From NCBI RefSeq assembly GCF_025144465.1, contig NZ_CP083553.1:1486001-1550000 (forward strand): a stretch of DNA of 64,000 nucleotides, written 5' to 3'. The stretch is from Leisingera sp. S132 (GTDB lineage: Bacteria > Pseudomonadota > Alphaproteobacteria > Rhodobacterales > Rhodobacteraceae). The notes under the pieces were generated by a model. It worked only from the letters and a program-made list of their open reading frames with translations, did no database searches and was not told where the DNA came from. This document shows positions 54,661-64,000 of this stretch, one piece after another (the first letter of the stretch is position 1; every line of letters starts with the position of its first letter). Both the position numbers and the translations under genes were made by a program.

Positions 54661-55823
54661 GCCTGCGGATCTTTATCCTGGCCGGTGAGCCTTCGGGCGA
54701 CCGGCTGGGCGGGGCGCTGATGGCAGGCCTGAAACAACTGTCACCCGGCGTTCAATTCGATGGCATCGGCGGGACGCTGATGGCGGAGCAGGGGCTGACC
54801 TCCCGTTTCCCCATGGATGAGCTGTCAGTGATGGGGCTGGCTGAGGTGCTGCCCAAGTACCGCCACCTGAAGCGCCGGATCCGGGAAACGGCAGAGACGG
54901 TCATCGAGACAAGGCCGGATGTTTTGATCACCATCGACAGCCCGGATTTCTCGCTGCGCGTGGCGCGGCTGGTCAAGGACCGCAGCAGTATCCGCACCGT
55001 GCATTATGTGGCGCCGTCGGTCTGGGCCTGGCGGCCCAAGCGGGCGCAGAAGATGGCTGAGGTCATCGACCACGTTCTGGCGCTGCTGCCGTTTGAGCCG
55101 CCCTTTATGGAAGCGGCCGGGATGGACTGCGACTTTGTCGGCCATCCGGTGGTGGCGGAGCCGCAGGCCACGGAGGCGGAGATTGCTGCTTTCCGCAGTG
55201 AGTTCGGCTTGGGGGATGCGCCGTTTGTGCTGGCGCTGCCAGGCTCGCGCCGCTCGGAGGTGGCACGTCTGGCGCCGGAGTTCGGCAAGGCACTGGTGCA
55301 GTTCGCTGCCAAGCATCCCGACTACCGGATTGTGGTTCCTGCCGCCGCGCCCGTCGCGGTTCAGGTGCAAGACGCCTTGAAGGACTGGCCGGCGGGCGCC
55401 GTCATGGTCGATCCGAACCGGTACCCCCCGGAGCGCGCCAAGGCCTTCAAACGCGCGGCATTTGCCTCCGCCAGTATGGCTTTGGCTGCCTCCGGCACGG
55501 TTTCTCTGGAACTGGCCGCAGCCCGTACGCCGATGGTGATTGCCTATAAATTTCAGTGGCTGACCTGGCAGATCATGAAGCGCATGGCGCTGATCGACAC
55601 GGTCACACTGGTCAATCTGGTGAGCGATACGCGGGTGGTGCCGGAATGCCTGGGGCCGGACTGCACGCCGGAAAACATCGCCGCCCGGCTGGAAGTGCTG
55701 GCAAAGAACCCAGACGACCAGATGCACGCAATGGAACTGACCATGCAGCGCCTGGGTCAGGTCGGAGAGGCGCCGGGGCTGCGCGCAGCGCGCGCGGTTC
55801 TTGAACGGCTGCCCGGGACCTGA
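54657..55823 (+). CDS. lpxB: Lipid-A-disaccharide synthase
   Basis: A 388-residue GT19 glycosyltransferase joining lipid X and UDP-diacylglucosamine. It starts with IFILAGEPSGDRLGGALM (about 5-22). SPDFSLRVAR, VAPSVWAWRPKR and ALPGSRRSEVARL are family motifs; ASGTVSLELA near 282-291 is the nucleotide-site signature. It closes the envelope cluster. The following 218 bp (55824-56041) show no gene or clear terminator. Confidence 0.95.
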   Translation: MSLRIFILAGEPSGDRLGGALMAGLKQLSPGVQFDGIGGTLMAEQGLTSRFPMDELSVMGLAEVLPKYRHLKRRIRETAETVIETRPDVLITIDSPDFSLRVARLVKDRSSIRTVHYVAPSVWAWRPKRAQKMAEVIDHVLALLPFEPPFMEAAGMDCDFVGHPVVAEPQATEAEIAAFRSEFGLGDAPFVLALPGSRRSEVARLAPEFGKALVQFAAKHPDYRIVVPAAAPVAVQVQDALKDWPAGAVMVDPNRYPPERAKAFKRAAFASASMALAASGTVSLELAAARTPMVIAYKFQWLTWQIMKRMALIDTVTLVNLVSDTRVVPECLGPDCTPENIAARLEVLAKNPDDQMHAMELTMQRLGQVGEAPGLRAARAVLERLPGT

Positions 55824-56041
55824 GGTCAGGAGCGCACCGGATGCAATGCCTCCGGCGCGCGGCTTCTGGTGGCGCGGATGCTTGCGCACCCGCGCGGTCC
55901 GTGCCGCCACCGCAGTTACAGAACGCGGGTGGCTGGCACTAATGCAAATGCAGGGATTTTTGCTCAGAAGAACCTAAGGGCAGGTCTGCCCTCAGCCGCG
56001 CAGGCCATTTTGGGCAGATATACCGCATCAAGGGCAGGGTA

Positions 56042-57187
56042 TCAGTAGCCGCGCCAGATCCAGCCGCCGCCAAAGATGCGGCTGCCCTCGTTGGCGTAGA
56101 ACACACAGGCCTGGCCGGGGGAGACGCCTTCCTCGGGCGTCAGCAGCTCCACCTCGGCGGTTGTGTCCGTCAGCGGCCGGATGATTGCTTCGCGCGGCGG
56201 GCGGGTGGAACGGACCTTGACCTTCAGATGCCATTCCGCGCGGCTGGTGAAGGGTTCATCCCCCAGCCAGTTGATCTCGCGCACTGGAATGGTGCGGGTG
56301 GCCAGCAGCTCCTTGGGACCAACAACCACCTGTTTCTTGTCCACATCCAGCTTCACCACGTAAAGCGGTTCGGACAGCCCGCCGATGCCCAGGCCGCGGC
56401 GCTGACCGATGGTGTAGTGAATCACCCCTTCGTGGCTGCCCAGAACCCGGCCGTCGGAATGCACGATCTCGCCCGGTTCCGCCGCGCCTGGGCGCAGTTT
56501 CTCGATCACGCTGGCGTAGTTGCCGTCCGGCACAAAGCAGATGTCCTGGCTGTCGGGCTTGTCCGCCACCGCCAGGCCGTACTGGGCCGCCATTTCGCGG
56601 GTGGCGTCCTTGGAGGGCAGATGGCCCAGCGGGAAGCGCAGGTAGTCCAGCTGCTCCGGCGTGGTGGAGAACAGGAAATAGCTTTGGTCGCGGTTGGCGT
56701 CTTCGGCCGAGTGCAGTTCCGGCCCGTGTTCGCCCATCTTGCGCTGGATGTAATGGCCGGTGGCCATGCAGTCGGCCTCCAGATCCTTGGCGGTTTCCAG
56801 GAGGTCCTTGAACTTCACCCGCTCGTTGCAGCGGATGCAGGGCACCGGGGTTGCGCCCGCCAGATAGCTGTCGGCGAACTCGTCAATCACTGCATCCTTA
56901 AAAATGTTCTCATAATCCAGGACGTAATGCGGAAAGCCGCGCTCCTCCGCAACGCGGCGTGCATCGTGGATATCGATGCCTGCGCAGCAGGCGCCTTTTT
57001 TCGCCAGCGCCGCGCCGTGATCGTAAAGCTGCAGCGTCACGCCGACCACGTCATAGCCCTGATCGGCCAAATATGCAGCAACAACAGAGCTGTCGACGCC
57101 GCCGGACATGGCCACCACCACCCGGGTCTCCGAGGGCGGTTTGGCAAAGCCGAGCGAGTTCAGTTCCAGGTCTTGGTCCAGCGCCAT
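56042..57187 (-). CDS. mnmA: tRNA-uridine 2-sulfurtransferase
   Basis: A 381-residue enzyme forming 2-thiouridine at position 34 of tRNA-Glu, -Gln and -Lys. The PP-loop ATP motif [13 protein letters not shown] is near 26-38. The catalytic cysteines are in [14 protein letters not shown] (about 112-125) and [10 protein letters not shown] (about 212-221). The C-terminal beta-barrel domain is present. It is divergent from sciP across a 147-bp spacer. Confidence 0.94.
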   Translation of the reverse strand: MALDQDLELNSLGFAKPPSETRVVVAMSGGVDSSVVAAYLADQGYDVVGVTLQLYDHGAALAKKGACCAGIDIHDARRVAEERGFPHYVLDYENIFKDAVIDEFADSYLAGATPVPCIRCNERVKFKDLLETAKDLEADCMATGHYIQRKMGEHGPELHSAEDANRDQSYFLFSTTPEQLDYLRFPLGHLPSKDATREMAAQYGLAVADKPDSQDICFVPDGNYASVIEKLRPGAAEPGEIVHSDGRVLGSHEGVIHYTIGQRRGLGIGGLSEPLYVVKLDVDKKQVVVGPKELLATRTIPVREINWLGDEPFTSRAEWHLKVKVRSTRPPREAIIRPLTDTTAEVELLTPEEGVSPGQACVFYANEGSRIFGGGWIWRGY

Positions 57188-57334
57188 GGGGCAGCTCCTA
57201 AAGGCAAGGGGGCAGGCGCCGCAGAATATATGAAAATCCTAAGGACTCTCAAGGGGCGTGGTTCATGCAGCGTTAAGCCTGTTGGGAAATTCTGGTGCCA
57301 GACCCAACGAGCAAGATCTTCAGAGGGAAGAAAG

Positions 57335-57622
57335 ATGTTTTTGAAGAAAGTCGACGGGCCGCGGGCGGTTACCCTGCCGGATGGCACCATTATGACCCGG
57401 GCCGATTTGCCGCCGGAAACCACCAAGCGCTGGGTGGCCTCACGCAAGGCAGCCGTGGTGCGCGGTGTGCTCTATGGGCTGCTGCCGCAGAAGGAGGCGA
57501 TGCGCCGTTATGGCCTGAGCGAGGAAGAGTTTCGCAGCTGGGTTGCAGCCGTTGCCGATCATGGCGAAGAGGCCCTGAAAACCACACGTCTCAAGAAATT
57601 CCGTGATCAGGACGCAAAATAA
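57335..57622 (+). CDS. sciP: CtrA inhibitor SciP (DUF1153)
   Basis: A 95-residue helix-turn-helix protein that in Caulobacter binds CtrA-dependent promoters and blocks CtrA activation after division. The DUF1153 signature is clear: VTLPDGTIMTRADLPP (about 13-28) and RWVASRKAAVVRGVLYGLL (about 32-50). The second helical part has RYGLSEEEFRSW. The ATG at 57335 follows AGAGGGAAGAAA. It is encoded 117 bp upstream of ctrA, as in related genomes. Confidence 0.93.
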   Translation: MFLKKVDGPRAVTLPDGTIMTRADLPPETTKRWVASRKAAVVRGVLYGLLPQKEAMRRYGLSEEEFRSWVAAVADHGEEALKTTRLKKFRDQDAK

Positions 57623-57652
57623 ATCAGGCCGCCCTTGAGTTGAAATTCTAAA

Positions 57653-57700
57653 TTAACCATCATGGTAACGAGGCATTAACTTTTTTCCACCAAGGTTAAC
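57653..57700 (+). promoter_or_regulatory. CtrA-type TTAAC sites in the ctrA promoter
   Basis: TTAACCAT (57653-57660) followed by ATGGTAAC in inverted order, TTAAC (57676-57680) and GTTAAC (57695-57700). These TTAACC-like half-sites, 40-87 bp before ctrA, fit autoregulation by CtrA. Confidence 0.6.
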
Positions 57701-57739
57701 GCGACCTGAGGGAAACAGTGTACAGGCGGAGAAAATAAT

Positions 57740-58459
57740 ATGCGCATTCTGCTGGTTGAGGATGATCCGACCACGGCAAAAAGCATCGAGCTGATGCTGA
57801 CTCATGCCAATCTGAACGTTTACACGACAGATTTGGGGGAAGAAGGGATCGATCTGGCCAAACTATACGACTATGACCTGATCCTTTTGGATCTGGGGCT
57901 GCCGGATATGAACGGCCATGAGGTGCTGCGCCAGCTGCGCATGTCGCGCATCGAAACGCCCATTCTGATCCTGTCGGGTGCCGACGATACCGACAACAAG
58001 ATCAAGGGCTTCGGCTTTGGTGCGGACGACTACCTGACCAAACCCTTCCACCGCGAGGAACTGGTGGCGCGGATCCATGCGATCATCCGCCGTTCCAAGG
58101 GCCATTCGCAGTCGATCATCAAGACCGGCAAGATCGCGGTCAACCTGGACGCCAAGACGGTGGAGGCCGGCGGCAAGGCGGTGCATCTGACCGGCAAGGA
58201 ATACCAGATGCTGGAGCTTCTGTCCTTGCGTAAGGGCACCACGCTGACCAAGGAGATGTTCCTGAACCACCTTTATGGCGGCATGGATGAACCGGAACTG
58301 AAAATCATCGATGTTTTCATCTGCAAGTTGCGTAAAAAACTCAGCAACGCAACAGATGGCGAGAACTATATCGAAACCGTCTGGGGCCGCGGCTATGTGC
58401 TGCGCGATCCGCAGGAGGATCATCTGTCGGGCGGTCAGCGGATGGCTGTCGGCGCCTGA
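57740..58459 (+). CDS. ctrA: Cell-cycle response regulator CtrA
   Basis: A 239-residue OmpR-type regulator controlling motility, division and, in Rhodobacteraceae, gene transfer agents. The receiver domain (about 1-118) has the acidic pocket E7-D8-D9, phosphoacceptor D51 in [11 protein letters not shown] and K104-type lysine in YLTKPF. The winged-helix DNA-binding domain (about 130-228) ends in [12 protein letters not shown]. The receiver sequence [25 protein letters not shown] is typical of CtrA. In roseobacters it is usually non-essential. Confidence 0.96.
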   Translation: MRILLVEDDPTTAKSIELMLTHANLNVYTTDLGEEGIDLAKLYDYDLILLDLGLPDMNGHEVLRQLRMSRIETPILILSGADDTDNKIKGFGFGADDYLTKPFHREELVARIHAIIRRSKGHSQSIIKTGKIAVNLDAKTVEAGGKAVHLTGKEYQMLELLSLRKGTTLTKEMFLNHLYGGMDEPELKIIDVFICKLRKKLSNATDGENYIETVWGRGYVLRDPQEDHLSGGQRMAVGA

Positions 58460-58467
58460 AAGGATGA

Positions 58468-62966
<4,499 letters not shown>

Positions 62967-63114
62967 GCTGCTGTCACGCGGGTGTTCCGCGTGGGTGTTC
63001 TCCTGTGTTCGCAAATGTTCTCAAAAAGTTCTTTACAGGCGCGCCTGAAAATGAGAACAAAGAGGCAACAAGATTGCCAGAGCGCAGCATCACAGACTGG
63101 AGGAGGCCCGAGCC

Positions 63115-63237
63115 ATGATTGCACAGCTCAAAACCACCATTCAAAACGCCCACTCAACCCTGCTGCAGGACGCCATCGGCGCGGCCTCTCTGATGGTGAT
63201 GCTGGTGGCGGCGCTGCATCTGCCGGGGCTGTTCTGA
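63115..63237 (+). CDS. 40-residue membrane protein
   Basis: MIAQLKTTIQNAHSTLLQD precedes one transmembrane helix (about 20-40) ending HLPGLF. The ATG follows a strong GGAGGAGG. Its layout, an amphipathic start followed by a C-terminal helix, is like that of the 49281-49406 protein, though the sequences differ. No function is known. Confidence 0.6.
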   Translation: MIAQLKTTIQNAHSTLLQDAIGAASLMVMLVAALHLPGLF

Positions 63238-63408
63238 CGCCTGTACCGTTTTCCTGAATGCTTCTGCTGTGCCGGGCCGGCCCTTTCCTGTCCCGGACTG
63301 TTTTAGGGGATCAACCGCCTGTCCCGATCCCCCGCGGCCCGATCTTCGACTGAATCGCCTCAAGATCCTGCCTGGCCCGCCCGGGTCCCGCACAGCAGAG
63401 CATCACTG

Positions 63409-63444
63409 CCGCCGCCATCTGCCCGGATGTGCGGCGGTTTTTTT
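63409..63444 (+). terminator. Strong terminator; possible end of a small RNA
   Basis: CCGCCGC-CATC and GATG-T-GCGGCGG form a two-part stem ending in seven Ts. It lies 170 bp after the tiny membrane gene. The interval 63238-63408 has no credible gene, so a long 3' UTR or an independent small RNA is possible. Confidence 0.75.
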
Positions 63445-63468
63445 CATGTGCAAAGAACACAAGTGAAA

Positions 63469-63490
63469 GCTTCCGCTTAAAAGCGGAGCT
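63469..63490 (-). terminator. Possible terminator of the scaffold-protein gene
   Basis: TCCGCTT (63472-63478) and AAGCGGA (63481-63487), extended by AGC/GCT, form a hairpin 42 bp past the minus-strand gene. The T-run is short. Confidence 0.4.
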
Positions 63491-63531
63491 GCGCGCGTTG
63501 CAAATAATGCAGCGAAAATACCAGCGGCCTC

Positions 63532-63984
63532 TTAGGCGCACTGCTCCTTGGCGGCGGTTTGCATGGCTTCCAGCGTCGCCTCCAGCGCCAGCATGATCGA
63601 GGCATGGCGGTTCTTGAATTCACGCGCAGGCTGCAGCACCTCCAGCCCGTCAAACGGGGCATCCGGCACCGGACCGTCCTGGGTCAGCATGGCCTTCAGC
63701 TGGTCGCGTGCGGTTTCCACCTCTGCCAGCGAGCGGCCAACTGCATTGGCACCGACCACAGCGGCAGAGGCCTGTCCCAGCGCGCAGGCTTTCACGTCCT
63801 GGCCGAAATCGGTGATCCGGCCATCCTCGACTTTGATGTCGACCGTCACCGCAGAGCCGCACAGCGGCGAGCGCTTCTTGACCGTGGCATCCGGTGCCTG
63901 CAGCCGGTCCAGATGCGGGATGTCGGCGGCCAGCGCCAAGATGCGCGAGGAATACAGCTTGATCAGATCACTATCGCCAGACAT
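63532..63984 (-). CDS. IscU/NifU-N-like iron-sulfur cluster scaffold protein
   Basis: A 150-residue protein of the NifU N-terminal/IscU fold, which assembles or carries Fe-S clusters. Candidate cluster ligands are the Cys in SPLCGSAVTVD near 42 and in VKACALGQASAAV near 67. The third Cys is displaced to the C-terminus (KEQCA), unlike the HCSxL motif of true IscU. It is therefore a divergent member, common in Rhodobacteraceae, whose partner is unknown. The upstream flank lies outside the window. Confidence 0.82.
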   Translation of the reverse strand: MSGDSDLIKLYSSRILALAADIPHLDRLQAPDATVKKRSPLCGSAVTVDIKVEDGRITDFGQDVKACALGQASAAVVGANAVGRSLAEVETARDQLKAMLTQDGPVPDAPFDGLEVLQPAREFKNRHASIMLALEATLEAMQTAAKEQCA

Positions 63985-64000
63985 CGCTTTCCCGGTCTTT

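Noticed and set aside
63269-63466. 65-codon open frame over the 63409 terminator
   Set aside because: Its codons run through the terminator hairpin and T-run; no ribosome site.

Overview
The window is a chromosomal segment of a marine alphaproteobacterium, most likely of the Roseobacter group (Rhodobacteraceae, near Leisingera/Phaeobacter/Ruegeria). The evidence is the high G+C, a circularly permuted two-piece tmRNA, a CtrA/SciP cell-cycle pair, a trgA-trgB-cysK tellurite locus, and a DMSP demethylation locus (dmdA-acuI) of the kind known in this group. Apart from one tRNA and the tmRNA it is protein-coding. No CRISPR array, prophage or insertion sequence was seen.

Layout. 1-0.4 kb: permuted ssrA on the minus strand, with its promoter and a hairpin-rich repeat. 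0.4-5.9 kb: DMSP/acrylate locus, with a GntR-FCD regulator divergent from dmdA, then acuI and a BCCT betaine/DMSP-type carrier. 5.9-10.5 kb: a VOC protein, a class V aminotransferase, a photolyase and a cyclopropane-fatty-acid synthase gene interrupted by one in-frame stop. 10.5-16.5 kb: trgA, trgB, cysK, a large MscS channel, an AlaX editing protein and tRNA-Ser(GGA). 16.5-19.6 kb: a long leader and an RTX/Hint secreted protein. 19.6-28.6 kb (mostly minus strand): a MobA-like transferase, palindromic spacer DNA, a dimethylglycine/sarcosine dehydrogenase-like enzyme, a BT1 carrier, a CorC-like protein, XerD and two envelope proteins. 28.7-34.9 kb: aroK-aroB, a NIT-domain chemoreceptor, ssb, a lytic transglycosylase and a small membrane protein preceded by a perfect CtrA box. 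35.0-42.4 kb: a complete peptide-type ABC importer with an AraC regulator. 42.5-55.8 kb: miaA, then the classic envelope cluster pyrH-frr-uppS-cdsA-dxr-rseP-bamA-ompH-fabZ-lpxA-lpxI-lpxB. 56.0-64.0 kb: mnmA, sciP, ctrA, ligA, recG, a tiny membrane protein and an IscU-like scaffold protein.

How it fits together. dmdA, acuI, the BCCT carrier and the dimethylglycine-dehydrogenase-like enzyme point to use of phytoplankton osmolytes (DMSP, betaines). Photolyase, cfa and trgAB-cysK form a stress-response stretch. The 43.5-55.8 kb cluster supplies undecaprenyl phosphate, phospholipid precursors, lipid A and outer-membrane assembly. The most notable points are the broken cfa gene, a tandem 15-bp operator at dmdA, a three-site operator-like array before the ABC importer, a CtrA box far from ctrA, and several unexplained palindromic or dispersed intergenic repeats. 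I found no clearly new multi-gene system. All calls come from reading the sequence without database searches.
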